Shown here piece after piece: positions 10,564 through 24,416 of a DNA stretch of 64,000 bases (the stretch's first letter is position 1; every line of letters begins with the position of its first letter). This stretch comes from Glandiceps talaboti. Its lineage: Eukaryota; Hemichordata; Enteropneusta; Spengelidae. A program made the position numbers and the translations under genes. The stretch lies in the NCBI RefSeq assembly GCF_964340395.1, contig NC_135559.1:24562072-24626071 (forward strand). Direction: 5' to 3'. Under the pieces are notes generated by a model. It saw only the letters and a list, made by a program, of their open reading frames with translations, searched no databases and had not been told where the DNA came from.

Positions 10564-13500
10564 GTCCAGGTAGGGTTTGAAGGGCCACTGATTGTGTCTA
10601 GATAGAGTTTGAAGGGCCACTAATTGTGTCCAGATAGAGTTTGAAGGGCCACTGATTTTGTCCAGGTAAGGTTTGAAGGGCCACTGATTGTGTCCAGGTA
10701 GGGTTTGAAGGGCCACTAATTGTGTCTAGATAGGGTTTGTAGGGCCACTGATTGTGTCCAGATAGAATTTGAAGGGCCACTGATTGTGTCCAGGTAGGGT
10801 TTGAAGGGCCACTGATTGTGTCCAGGTAGGGTTTGAAGGGCCACTAATTGTGTCCAGATAGAGTTTGAAGGGCCACTGATTGTGTCCAGGTAGAGTTTGA
10901 AGGGCCACTGATTGTGTCCAGATAGGGTTTGAAGGGCCACTGATTGTGTCTAGATAGAGTTTGAAGGGCCACTGATTGTGTCCAGGTAGGGTTTGAAGGG
11001 CCACTGATTGTGTCCAGATAGAGTTTGAAGGGCCACTGATTGTGTCCAGGTAGGGTTTGAAGGGCCACTGATTGTGTCCAGGTAGGGTTTGAAGGGCCAC
11101 TAATTGTGTCCAGGTAAAGTTTGAAGGGCCACTAATTGTGTCCAGGTAGGGTTTGAAGGGGCACTGATTGTGTCCAGGTAGGGTTTGAAGGGCCACTGAT
11201 TGTGTCCAGGTAGGGTTTGAAGGGCCACTGATTGTGTCCAGGTAGGGTTTGAAGGGCCACTGATTGTGTCTAGATAGAGTTTGAAGGGCCACTGATTGTG
11301 TCCAGGTAGGGTTTGAAGGGCCACTGATTGTGTCCAGGTAGGGTTTGTAGGGCCACTGATTGTGTCTAGATAGAGTTTGAAGGGCCACTGATTGTGTCCA
11401 GGTAGGGTTTGAAGGGCCACTAATTGTGTCCAGGTAGGGTTTGAAGGGCCACTGATTGTGTCCAGGTAAGGTTTGAAGGGCCACTGATTGTGTCCAGGTA
11501 GGGTTTGAAGGGGCACTGATTGTGTCTAGATAGAGTTTGAAGGGCCACTGATTGTGTCCAGGTAGGGTTTGAAGGGGCACTGATTGTGTCCAGGTAGGGT
11601 TTGAAGGGCCACTGATTGTGTCCAGGTAGGGTTTGAAGGGCCACTGATTGTGTCCAGGTAGGGTTTGAAGGGCCACTGATTTTGTCCAGGTAAGGTTTGA
11701 AGGGCCACTGATTGTGTCCAGGTAGGGTTTGAAGGGCCACTAATTGTGTCTAGATAGGGTTTGTAGGGCCACTGATTGTGTCCAGATAGAATTTGAAGGG
11801 CCACTGATTGTGTCCAGGTAGGGTTTGAAGGGCCACTGATTGTGTCCAGGTAGGGTTTGAAGGGCCACTAATTGTGTCCAGATAGAGTTTGAAGGGCCAC
11901 TGATTGTGTCCAGGTAGAGTTTGAAGGGCCACTGATTGTGTCCAGATAGGGTTTGAAGGGCCACTGATTGTGTCTAGATAGAGTTTGAAGGGCCACTGAT
12001 TGTGTCCAGGTAGGGTTTGAAGGGCCACTGATTGTGTCCAGATAGAGTTTGAAGGGCCACTGATTGTGTCCAGGTAGGGTTTGAAGGGCCACTGATTGTG
12101 TCCAGGTAGGGTTTGAAGGGCCACTAATTGTGTCCAGGTAAAGTTTGAAGGGCCACTAATTGTGTCCAGGTAGGGTTTGAAGGGGCACTGATTGTGTCCA
12201 GGTAGGGTTTGAAGGGCCACTGATTGTGTCCAGGTAGGGTTTGAAGGGCCACTGATTGTGTCCAGGTAGGGTTTGAAGGGCCACTGATTGTGTCTAGATA
12301 GAGTTTGAAGGGCCACTGATTGTGTCCAGGTAGGGTTTGAAGGGCCACTGATTGTGTCCAGGTAGGGTTTGTAGGGCCACTGATTGTGTCTAGATAGAGT
12401 TTGAAGGGCCACTGATTGTGTCCAGGTAGGGTTTGAAGGGCCACTAATTGTGTCCAGGTAGGGTTTGAAGGGCCACTGATTGTGTCCAGGTAAGGTTTGA
12501 AGGGCCACTGATTGTGTCCAGGTAGGGTTTGAAGGGGCACTGATTGTGTCTAGATAGAGTTTGAAGGGCCACTGATTGTGTCCAGGTAGGGTTTGAAGGG
12601 GCACTGATTGTGTCCAGGTAGGGTTTGAAGGGCCACTGATTGTGTCCAGGTAGGGTTTGAAGGGCCACTGATTGTGTCCAGGTAGGGTTTGAAGGGCCAC
12701 TGATTGTGTCTAGATAGAGTTTGAAGGGCCACTGATTGTGTCCAGGTAGGGTTTGAAGGGCCACTGATTGTGTCCAGGTAGGGTTTGTAGGGCCACTGAT
12801 TGTGTCTAGATAGAGTTTGAAGGGCCACTGATTGTGTCCAGGTAGGGTTTGAAGGGCCACTAATTGTGTCCAGGTAGGGTTTGAAGGGCCACTGATTGTG
12901 TCCAGGTAAGGTTTGAAGGGCCACTGATTGTGTCCAGGTAAGGTTTGAAGGGCCACTGATTGTGTCCAGGTAGGGTTTGAAGGGCCACTGATTGTGTCCA
13001 GGTAGGGTTTGAAGGGGCACTGATTGTGTCTAGATAGAGTTTGAAGGGCCACTGATTGTGTCCAGATAGGGTTTGAAGGGCCACTGATTGTGTCCAGGTA
13101 GGGTTTGAAGGGCCACTAATTGTGTCCAGGTAGGGTTTGAAGGGGCACTGATTGTGTCTAGATAGAGTTTGAAGGGCCACTGATTGTGTCCAGATAGGGT
13201 TTGAAGGGCCACTGATTGTGTCCAGGTAGGGTTTGAAGGGCCACTGATTGTGTCCAGGTAAGGTTTGAAGGGCCACTGATTGTGTCCAGGTAAGGTTTGA
13301 AGGGCCACTAATTGTGTCCAGGTAAAGTTTGAAGGGCCACTGATTGTGTCCAGATAGGGTTTGAAGGGCCACTGATTGTGTCCAGGTAGGGTTTGAAGGG
13401 CCACTGATTGTGTCCAGGTAGGGTTTGAAGGGCCACTGATTGTGTCCAGGTAAAGTTTGAAGGGGCACTGATTGTGTCTAGATAGGGTTTGTAGGGCCAC

Positions 13501-14013
13501 TAATTGTGTCTAGATAGAGTTTGAAGGGCCACTGATTGTGTCCAGGTAGGGTTTGAAGGGCCACTGATTGTGTCCAGATAGAGTTTGAAGGGCCACTGAT
13601 TGTGTCCAGGTAGGGTTTGTAGGGCCACTGATTGTGTCCAGGTAGGGTTTGAAGGGCCACTGATTGTGTCCAGATAGAGTTTGAAGGGCCACTGATTGTG
13701 TCCAGATAGAGTTTGAAGGGCCACTGATTGTGTCCAGATAGAGTTTGAAGGGCCACTGATTGTGTCCAGATAGAGTTTGAAGGGCCACTGATTGTGTCCA
13801 GGTAAAGTTTGAAGGGCCACTGATTGTGTCCAGGTAGGGTTTGTAGGGCCACTAATTGTGTCTAAATAGGGTTTGTAGGGCCACTGATTGTGTCAGGTAA
13901 GGTTTGAAGGGCCACTAATTGTGTCCAGGTAAGGTTTGTAGGGCCACTGATTGTCCAGATAGGGTTTGTATACTGATTGTGTCCAGATAGGGTTTGAAGG
14001 GACACTAATTGTG
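10564..14013. repeat. Minisatellite A, 32-bp unit, about 108 copies
   Basis: The unit contains gggccactgattgtgtcc followed by aggtagggtttgaa. Most units differ only at a few positions (aggta/agata, gggttt/gagttt, ctgatt/ctaatt, gaaggg/gtaggg), and the right end (after about 13,860) is degraded. The unit has no stop codons in the minus-strand frames, so long minus-strand open frames (up to 316 codons, 10726-11676 and 11750-12700) arise from the repeat and cycle every 96 bp. They are not proteins. Blocks 10645-11668 and 11669-12700 are a 1,024-bp higher-order duplication. Confidence 0.97.
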
Positions 14014-14704
14014 CAAGATTTTTTTGATGGTATAAGGATTTGTCACAGTTGTTTGGGAAGTGATATAATTGCAAATAAATACAATTTATAAAGAATTAAG
14101 AATGTTACTGATATTAAACTGAAAATGACTGAAACAACGCAAAATCTAGAAATCGTCCTAGGTATACATGTACACGTACAAAAAAAAATTCCTGAGTTAT
14201 GATATACATGTATACGGCAAGTTATTACAAAGCTTAGTGTAGGAAGCACTTCCTTTCCTTCTGTGCAGCATACATGTAAAATTAATGTATATTAGGTCTG
14301 CTACTTTGGGTGTACCAAACAAAATATATTGATAAACAAAAATATATACCAATGCAAATTCACTAGTAAGAAGATTTTACAATATCATGTAAATTCAACC
14401 TTGTTGAGAGAAACATTATAACATATATATAAGATATGACTATAAGCATATGTACAGACTGAGGTAGAATGTAGCTGAATTTGTATTTTGTGCATGGTGT
14501 ACATCTATCTGTATTTGTGGCATTACATTCTGTATTTGTGATGCATATGTCTTTTATGTTTCTGTATATTTGTGGTGTACATACTTTTTGTATATGTGAA
14601 TTTTGGTGTAAATGTCTGTATTTGTGGTATACATCATGTATCTGTATTTCTGATGTACATGCATATTTTAATTATGTTACTTGTGTTAATTTGTGGTGTA
14701 TATG
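14014..14704. other. AT-rich spacer with degenerate proto-units of array B
   Basis: The first 450 bp hold nothing recognisable. From about 14475 the sequence repeats loosely related blocks (tctgtatttgtggtgtacat and variants) that resemble array B units but with irregular spacing. This looks like the eroded edge of array B. Confidence 0.6.
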
Positions 14705-17690
14705 ATGTATCTGTATTTATACATTTTATACAATGTCATGTACCATTCTGTATTTATACATTTTATGTCATGTATCATTCTGTATTTATACATTTTATGT
14801 CATGTACCATTCTGTATTTATATATTTTATACAATGTCATGTACCATTCTGTATTTATACATTTTATGTCATGTACCATTCTGTATTTATACATTTTATG
14901 TCATGTATCATTCTGTATTTATACATGTTATACAATGTCATGTATCATTCTGTATTTATACATTTTATGTCATGTATAATTCTGTATTTATACATTTTAT
15001 ACAATGTCATGTATCATTCTGAATTTATACATTTTATACAATGTCATGTACCATTCTGTATTTATACATTTTATACGTCATGTACCATTCTGTATTTATA
15101 CATTTTATGTCATGTATCATTCTGTATTTATACATTTTATACAATGTCATGTATAATTCTGTATTTATACATTTTATGTCATGTATCATTCTGTATTTAT
15201 ATATTTTATACAATGTCATGTACCATTCTGTATTTATACATTTTATGTCATGTACCATTCTGTATTTATATATTTTATACAATGTCATGTACCATTCTGT
15301 ATTTATACATTTTAAGTCATGTATCATTCTGTATTTATACATTTTATGTCATGTACCATTCTGTATTTATACATTTTATACAATGTCATGTACCATTCTG
15401 TATTTATACATTTTATGTCATGTATCATTCTGTATTTATACATTTTAAGTCATGTACCATTCTGTATTTATATATTTTATACAATGTCATGTACCATTCT
15501 GTATTTATACATTTTATACAATGTCATGTATCATTCTGTATTTATACATTTTATGTCATGTATAATTCTGTATTTATACATTTTATGTCATGTATAATTC
15601 TGTATTTATACATTTTGTCATGTATCATTCTGTATTTATACATTTTATACAATGTCATGTATCATTCTGTATTTATACATTTTATGTCATGTATAATTCT
15701 GTATTTATACATTTTATGTCATGTATAATTCTGTATTTATACATTTTATGTCATGTATAATTCTGTATTTATACATTTTATGTCATGTATAATTCTGTAT
15801 TTATACATTTTATACAATGTCATGTATCATTCTGTATTTATACATTTTATGTCATGTATCATTCTGTATTTATACATTTTATGTCATGTATCATTCTGTA
15901 TTTATACATTTTATACAATGTCATGTATCATTCTGTATTTATACATTTTATGTCATGTATAATTCTGTATTTATACATTTTATGTCATGTATCATTCTGT
16001 ATTTATACATTTTATACAATGTCATGTATCATTCTGTATTTATACATTTTATGTCATGTATAATTCTGTATTTATACATTTTATGTCATGTATCATTCTG
16101 TATTTATACATTTTATGTCATGTATAATTCTGTATTTATACATTTTATACAATGTCATGTATCATTCTGTATTTATACATTTTATGTCATGTACCATTCT
16201 GTATTTATACATTTTATGTCATGTACCATTCTGTATTTATACATTTTATGTCATGTATCATTCTGTATTTATACATTTTATGTCATGTACCATTCTGTAT
16301 TTATACATTTTATACAATGTCATGTATCATTCTGAATTTATACATTTTATACAATGTCATGTACCATTCTGTATTTATACATTTTATACAATGTCATGTA
16401 CCATTCTGTATTTATACATTTTATGTCATGTACCATTCTGTATTTATACATTTTATGTCATGTATCATTCTGTATTTATACATTTTATACAATGTCATGT
16501 ACCATTCTGTATTTATACATTTTATGTCATGTACCATTCTGTATTTATACATTTTATGTCATGTACCATTCTGTATTTATACATTTTATACAATGTCATG
16601 TACCATTCTGTATTTATACATTTTGTCATGTATCATTCTGTATTTATACATTTTATACAATGTCATGTACCATTCTGTATTTATACATTTTATGTCATGT
16701 ACCATTCTGTATTTATACATTTTATGTCATGTACCATTCTGTATTTATACATTTTATGTCATGTACCATTCTGTATTTATACATTTTAAGTCATGTATCA
16801 TTCTGTATTTATACATTTTATGTCATGTATCATTCTGTATTTATATATTTTATATAATGTCATGTACCATTCTGTATTTATACATTTTATGTCATGTACC
16901 ATTCTGTATTTATACATTTTATACAATGTCAGGTATCATTCTGTATTTATACATTTTATACAATGTCATGTATCATTCTGTATTTATACATTTTATACAA
17001 TGTCATGTACCATTCTGTATTTATACATTTTATGTCATGTATCATTCTGTATTTATACATTTTATGTTATGTATCATTCTGTATTTTACATTTTATGTCA
17101 TGTATCATTCTGTATTTTACATTTTATGTCATGTATAATTCTGTATTTATACATTTTATGTCATGTACCATTCTGTATTTATACATTTTATGTCATGTAT
17201 CATTCTGTATTTATACATTTTATACAATGTCATGTTACCATTCTGTATTTATACATTTTATGTCATGTATAATTCTGTATTTATACATTTTATGTCATGT
17301 ATCATTCTGTATTTATACATTTTATACAATGTCATGTACCATTCTGTATTTATACATTTTATGTCATGTATCATTCTGTATTTATACATTTTATACAATG
17401 TCAGGTATCATTCTGTATTTATACATTTTATACAATGTCATGTATCATTCTGTATTTATACATTTTATGTCATGTATCATTCTGTATTTTACATTTTATG
17501 TCATGTATCATTCTGTATTTTACATTTTATGTCATGTATAATTCTGTATTTATACATTTTATGTCATGTACCATTCTGTATTTATACATTTTATGTCATG
17601 TACCATTCTGTATTTATACATTTTATACAATGTCATGTACCATTCTGTATTTATATATTTTATACAATGTCATGTATTATTTTGTATTTT
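14705..17690. repeat. Minisatellite B, 32- and 37-bp units, about 90 copies
   Basis: The core is cattctgtatttatacattt. Two unit lengths are interspersed, one going straight from attttat to gtcatg (32 bp) and one with an extra 5 bp, acaat, before gtcatg (37 bp). Single-base variants (gtacc/gtatc/gtata before attctg) mark units. Plus-strand open frames up to 331 codons are stop-free readings of the repeat. At both edges the units grade into a diverged form containing tttgtggtatac. Confidence 0.96.
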
Positions 17691-18787
17691 GTGGTATACG
17701 TGAGGTGGAAGGCATATTTGTGATGCTATGTTCAGGTTGATTATATTAATATGACTTCGACTGATATCGTCCCAAGTGTATCAAACATAATTGGGATCCA
17801 CACTTTAATCTCGAGGAGACAATTGCTATCAACATTTAACTCAGTACAGTGTTCTCTCAAGAATTATGTCACAAGAGGCCTCAGTGCTAGCTGAACACAT
17901 TCAGTTGTAGAAGGGGCAATCTTGGGTTTTCTGATTCTCGTTATTTTGATACTATTTATTGCAAAAAGTGGAGTTCTTTAGAGTGGTATATGTCAAGCTT
18001 ACAAACTATTAACTTTGTAACGTTTAAGTTTAAAGTAATCTCAATGGACAATTTGTCTTCTTACAAGAAAAGTTGTGCTAGAAAGAAACTGAAGGAAAGC
18101 ATACAGCATGGGTTGTTATTCAGCTTTGTTGAGTAGAATACTGCTAATTTCTGGATATTGTGACTTGATTAATTATTTTTTGAGATTCTGAATTATAGAT
18201 AATTATTGTTAGCAATTTGTGAAAACACCATTTATAGTTATACAACAAACATAGCTTAAAGTACATTTGAATGAGTCACCACAAAAACATTAAGATCACA
18301 TTATTTGTTATTTTCAGTATTCAAGTAAAACACCTGATGACTATAATGCAAATTATTCAGGGATAAAGTGAATTATCAGACAACGTATCTGTCTACATTG
18401 ATAACTAGCTATAAAAGTCTAAGACATACATTGCAATCATTTTACTCAGAGGATTTGGACCCTTTAGTGCTTTGTTAAAAGGTCATAGGGTCAGTAGTTA
18501 ATTACTTCATCCAGCACTAGGTCTATCACTGTGTGTCAGCTCGCTTTCCAATACTAATGCCTTTATTAATATATATTTTACCAGATATACTCACTGCATT
18601 TTACAACTAGCATTTGATATCAAAATTAAGATTGTGTTATGTCTTTATATTAAATAACGTCTATGCATTAAATAATTTTACTTTGAATGGTTGCAATATT
18701 TTTCACTCAAACCATATTACTGTAGCCCGTATACACTGTAAATAGTCGTCCTGACTTTCTTTTAAATTTATCTTAATACTATTTTTG
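17691..18787. other. Unassigned AT-rich spacer between arrays B and C
   Basis: About 1.1 kb with no recognisable gene, RNA or mobile element and no open frame of note. Confidence 0.55.
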
Positions 18788-21700
18788 CTGTTGAAATTGA
18801 TAAAATTAAAACATGGTGTGAGTTGAAAATAATAGAATTAAAACAATTAAAACACGGTGTGCATTGAAATTGATAGCACTAAAACATAGTGCATTGAAAT
18901 TGATAGCATTAAAACATAGTGTGTATTGAAATTGATAGCATTAAAACATAGTGTGTGTTGAAATTGATAGCATTAAAACATAGTGTGCGTTGAAATTGAT
19001 AGCATTAAAACATAGTGTGCATTGAAATTGATAGCATTAAAACATAGTGTGTGTTGAAATTGATAGCATTAAAACATAGTGTGCGTTGAAATTGATAGCA
19101 TTAAAACATAGTGTGCATTGAAATTGATAGCATTAAAACATAGTGTGTGTTGAAATTGATAGCATTAAAACAGTGTGTGTTGAAATTGATAGCATTAAAA
19201 CAGTGTGTGTTGAAATTGATAGCATTAAAACAGTGTGTATTGAAATTGATAGCATTAAAACATAGTGTGCGTTGAAATTGATAGCATTAAAACATAGTGT
19301 GTATTGAAATTGATAGCATTAAAACATAGTGTGTATTGAAATTGATAGCATTAAAACATAGTGTGTGTTGAAATTGATAGCATTAAAACATAGTGTGTAT
19401 TGAAATTGATAGCATTAAAACATAGTGTGTGTTGAAATTGATAGCATTAAAACATAGTGTGTATTGAAATTGATAGCATTAAAACATAGTGTGTGTTGAT
19501 ATTGATAGCATTAAAACATAGTGTGCATTGAAACTGATAGCATTAAAACATAGTGTGTATTGAAATTGATAGCATTAAAACATAGTGTGTATTGAAATTG
19601 ATAGCATTAAAACATAGTGTGTATTGAAATTGATAGCATTAAAACATAGTGTGTGTTGATATTGATAGCATTAAAACATAGTGTGTGTTGAAATTGATAG
19701 CATTAAAACATAGTGTGTGTTGAAATTGATAGCATTAAAACATAGTGTGTGTTGAAATTGATAGCATTAAAACAGTGTGCATTGAAATTGATAGCATTAA
19801 AACATAGTGTGTGTTGAAATTGATAGCATTAAAACATAGTGTGTGTTGAAATTGATAGCATTAAAACATAGTGTGTGTTGAAATTGATAGCATTAAAACA
19901 TAGTGTGTGTTGAAATTGATAGCATTAAAACAGTGTGCATTGAAATTGATAGCATTAAAACATAGTGTGTATTGAAATTGATAGCATTAAAACATAGTGT
20001 GTGTTGATATTGATAGCATTAAAACATAGTGTGCATTGAAATTGATAGCATTAAAACATAGTGTGCATTGAAATTGATAGCATTAAAACATAGTGTGTAT
20101 TGAAATTGATAGCATTAAAACATAGTGTGTATTGAAATTGATAGCATTAAAACATAGTGTGTATTGAAATTGATAGCATTAAAACATAGTGTGTGTTGAT
20201 ATTGATAGCATTAAAACATAGTGTGTGTTGAAATTGATAGCATTAAAACATAGTGTGTGTTGAAATTGATAGCATTAAAACATAGTGTGTGTTGAAATTG
20301 ATAGCATTAAAACAGTGTGCATTGAAATTGATAGCATTAAAACATAGTGTGCGTTGAAATTGATAGCATTAAAACATAGTGTGTGTTGATATTGATAGCA
20401 TTAAAACATAGTGTGTGTTGAAATTGATAGCATTAAAACATAGTGTGTGTTGAAATTGATAGCATTAAAACATAGTGTGTATTGAAATTGATAGCATTAA
20501 AACATAGTGTGTGTTGATATTGATAGCATTAAAACATAGTGTGTGTTGAAATTGATAGCATTAAAACATAGTGTGTGTTGAAATTGATAGCATTAAAACA
20601 TAGTGTGTGTTGAAATTGATAGCATTAAAACAGTGTGCATTGAAATTGATAGCATTAAAACATAGTGTGCGTTGAAATTGATAGCATTAAAACATAGTGT
20701 GTATTGAAATTGATAGCATTAAAACATAGTGTGTGTTGATATTGATAGCATTAAAACATAGTGTGTGTTGAAATTGATAGCATTAAAACATAGTGTGTGT
20801 TGAAATTGATAGCATTAAAACATAGTGTGTGTTGAAATTGATAGCATTAAAACAGTGTGCATTGAAATTGATAGCATTAAAACATAGTGTGTGTTGAAAT
20901 TGATAGCATTAAAACATAGTGTGTGTTGAAATTGATAGCATTAAAACATAGTGTGTGTTGAAATTGATAGCATTAAAACATAGTGTGTGTTGAAATTGAT
21001 AGCATTAAAACAGTGTGCATTGAAATTGATAGCATTAAAACATAGTGTGTATTGAAATTGATAGCATTAAAACATAGTGTGTATTGAAATTGATAGCATT
21101 AAAACATAGTGTGTATTGAAATTGATAGCATTAAAACATAGTGTGTATTGAAATTGATAGCATTAAAACATAGTGTGTGTTGATATTGATAGCATTAAAA
21201 CATAGTGTGTGTTGAAATTGATAGCATTAAAACATAGTGTGTGTTGAAATTGATAGCATTAAAACATAGTGTGTGTTGAAATTGATAGCATTAAAACAGT
21301 GTGCATTGAAATTGATAGCATTAAAAAATAGTGTGTGTTGAAATTGATAGCATTAAAACATAGTGTGCATTGAAATTGATAGCATTAAAACATAGTGTGT
21401 GTTGATATTGATAGCATTAAAACATAGTGTGTGTTGAAATTGATAGCATTAAAACATAGTGTGTGTTGAAATTGATAGCATTAAAACATAGTGTGTGTTG
21501 AAATTGATAGCATTAAAACATAGTGTGTGTTGAAATTGATAGCATTAAAACAGTGTGTTGAAATTGATAGCATTAAAACAGTGTGCATTGAAATTGATAG
21601 CATTAAAACATAGTGTGTGTTGATATTGATAGCATTAAAACATAGTGTGCATTGAAATTGATAGCATTAAAACATAGTGTGCATTGAAATTGATAGCATT

Positions 21701-23772
21701 AAAACATAGTGTGTGTTGATATTGATAGCATTAAAACATAGTGTGTGTTGAAATTGATAGCATTAAAACAGTGTGCATTGAAATTGATAGCATTAAAACA
21801 TAGTGTGTATTGAAATTGATAGCATTAAAACATAGTGTGTGTTGATATTGATAGCATTAAAACATAGTGTGTGTTGAAATTGATAGAATTAAAACATAGT
21901 GTGCATTGAAATTGATAGCATTAAAACATAGTGTGCATTGAAATTGATAGCATTAAAACAGTGTGTATTGAAATTGATAGCATTAAAACAGTGTGTGTTG
22001 AAATTGATAGCATTAAAACATAGTGTGCATTGAAATTGATAGAATTAAAACATAGTGTGCATTGAAATTGATAGCATTAAAACATAGTGTGCATTGAAAT
22101 TGATAGCATTACAACATAGTGTGTATTGAAATTGATAGCATTAAAACATAGTGTGTGTTGATATTGATAGCATTAAAACATAGTGTGCGTTGAAATTGAT
22201 AGCATTAAAACATAGTGTGCATTGAAATTGATAGCATTAAAGCATAGTGTGTGTTGATATTGATAGCATTAAAACATAGTGTGCATTGAAATTGATAGCA
22301 TTAAAACATAGTGTGCATTGAAATTGATAGCATTAAAACATAGTGTGTGTTGATATTGATAGCATTAATACATAGTGTGTGTTGAAATTGATAGCATTAA
22401 AACATAGTGTGTGTTGAAATTGATAGCATTAAAACAGTGTGTATTGAAATTGATAGCATTAAAACAGTGTGTTGAAATTGATAGCATTAAAACAGTGTGC
22501 ATTGAAATTGATAGCATTAAAACATAGTGTGCATTGAAATTGATAGCATTAAAACATAGTGTGTGTTGAAATTGATAGCATTAAAACATAGTGTGTATTG
22601 AAATTGATAGAATTAAAACATAGTGTGCGTTGAAATTGATAGCATTAAAACAGTGTGTTGAAATTGATAGCATTAAAACAGTGTGCATTGAAATTGATAG
22701 CATTAAAACATAGTGTGCATTGAAATTGATAGCATTAAAACATAGTGTGCATTGAAATTGATAGCATTAAAACATAGTGTGCGTTGAAATTGATAGCATT
22801 AAAACATAGTGTGTGTTGAAATTGATAGCATTAAAACATAGTGTGTATTGAAATTGATAGAATTAAAACATAGTGTGCGTTGAAATTGATAGCATTAAAA
22901 CAGTGTGTTGAAATTGATAGCATTAAAACAGTGTGCATTGAAATTGATAGCATTAAAACATAGTGTGCATTGAAATTGATAGCATTAAAACATAGTGTGC
23001 GTTGAAATTGATAGCATTAAAACATAATGTGCATTGAAATTGATAGCATTAAAACATAGTGTGCGTTGAAATTGATAGCATTAAAACATAGTGTGCATTG
23101 AAATTGATAGCATTAAAACATAGTGTGCGTTGAAATTGATAGCATTAAAACATAGTGTGTGTTGAAATTGATAGCATTAAAACATAGTGTGCATTGAAAT
23201 TGATAGCATTAAAACATAGTGTGCGTTGAAATTGATAGCATTAAAACATAGTGTGTGTTGAAATTGATAGCATTAAAACATAGTGTGCATTGAAATTGAT
23301 AGCATTAAAACATAGTGTGCATTGAAATTGATAGCATTAAAACATAGTGTGTATTGAAATTGATAGCATTAAAACATAGTGTGCATTGAAATTGATAGCA
23401 TTAAAACATAGTGTGTTGAAATTGATAGCATTAAAACATAGTGTGCATTGAAATTGATAGCATTAAAACATAGTGTGTTGAAATTGATAGCATTAAAACA
23501 TAGTGTGCATTGAAATTGATAGCATTAAAACATAGTGTGCATTGAAATTGATAGCATTAAAACATAGTGTGTGTTGAAATTGATAGCATTAAAACAGTGT
23601 GTATTGAAATTGATAGCATTAAAACATAGTGTGTGTTGAAATTGATAGCATTAAAACAGTGTGTATTGAAATTGATAGCATTAAAACATGGTGTGCATTG
23701 AAATTGATAGCATTAAAACATAGTGTGCATTGAAATTGATAGCATTAAAACATGGTGTGCACTGAAATTGAT
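18788..23772. repeat. Minisatellite C, 32- and 30-bp units, about 155 copies
   Basis: The core is ttgaaattgatagcattaaa followed by acatagtgtgNN (32 bp). A shorter variant lacks ta (acagtgtg, 30 bp), and a rarer one is about 28 bp. The first four units are degenerate. Variant blocks recur at a 540-bp period (for example 19741, 20281 and 20821 start identical stretches), showing higher-order duplication. Stops occur in the frames, so no long open frames arise. Confidence 0.97.
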
Positions 23773-24019
23773 TGCGCGTCCAAGTTGTTAGGTTGTCCAC
23801 CATGATTACGTAAATATTAAGCTAATTTGTAAATGGAACACTTATTAACTTAGATGCCTAGTTAACCACCAAGGGTACTTCCAGGTTTGTATAGACGTCG
23901 GATTATATTAATTTTATGAGTTTGAATCCTCATTGAGGAGTGCACATGCTGTATTAATTACAGAGAATGTGCATTGTACATGCTGATTATTATATCACAT
24001 ATTATACGTTATGTATTAT
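23773..24019. other. Unassigned short spacer
   Basis: Unique-looking sequence between array C and the foldback cluster; nothing recognisable. Confidence 0.5.
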
Positions 24020-24023
24020 TATA

Positions 24024-24409
24024 TTATAGCATTATCAATTCCAGTGAATTTTGTGATGTCATCGCTGTACATTATTACTGATAATGTACTCTGTTATTGG
24101 GCATCGCGGCCCTGGAACGAGCATAACAATACAAGCTTATTTGTTCTGTTTCTTCATACGACTAGGTATTTTTTCGAAATGCATGTTGTTACTTAAGATT
24201 GTCATTTCCACTGTTTAAAAATACAACGCATTCATGAAACAAGCAGTTAATTGGAGTGTATATGTGTGAGTACGTGTACGTACGTGTGTCGCTATGATAT
24301 AGTATTCAGCTTCCGGGCCGAACATGGCAGACGATGTTCAGCGCTGTGTATATTATACGTTGTTTTGCGTTTCTCGGTCTACAAATTCACTGGAATTGGC
24401 AAAACTATA
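24024..24409. mobile_element. Foldback element with about 30-bp arms
   Basis: The arm 24024-24054 (tatagcattatcaattccag, then tgaattttgt) is mirrored by 24381-24409 (acaaattcactggaattggc, then aaaactata). The interior contains a short palindrome, gtacattat...ataatgtac (about 24076-24099), and CG-rich spots. The weak open frame 24011-24196 overlaps the arm and is not called a gene. Confidence 0.6.
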
Positions 24410-24416
24410 AAATAAT

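Noticed and set aside
10726-13500. Long minus-strand open frames (up to 316 codons) encoding a proline- and tryptophan-containing repeat protein
   Set aside because: The 32-bp unit happens to lack stops in the minus-strand frames, and since 32 is not a multiple of 3 every frame yields the same 32-residue cycle. Frames start and stop wherever a unit varies; there is no promoter, splice or non-repeat domain.
14733-17740. Plus-strand frames up to 331 codons that look like cysteine-rich membrane proteins
   Set aside because: They are readings of minisatellite B in all three frames; hydrophobicity comes from the T-rich unit.
18788-23772. CRISPR array
   Set aside because: A regular 32-bp period suggested it, but there are no unique spacers, units vary in length, no cas genes are present, and the DNA is animal-like.
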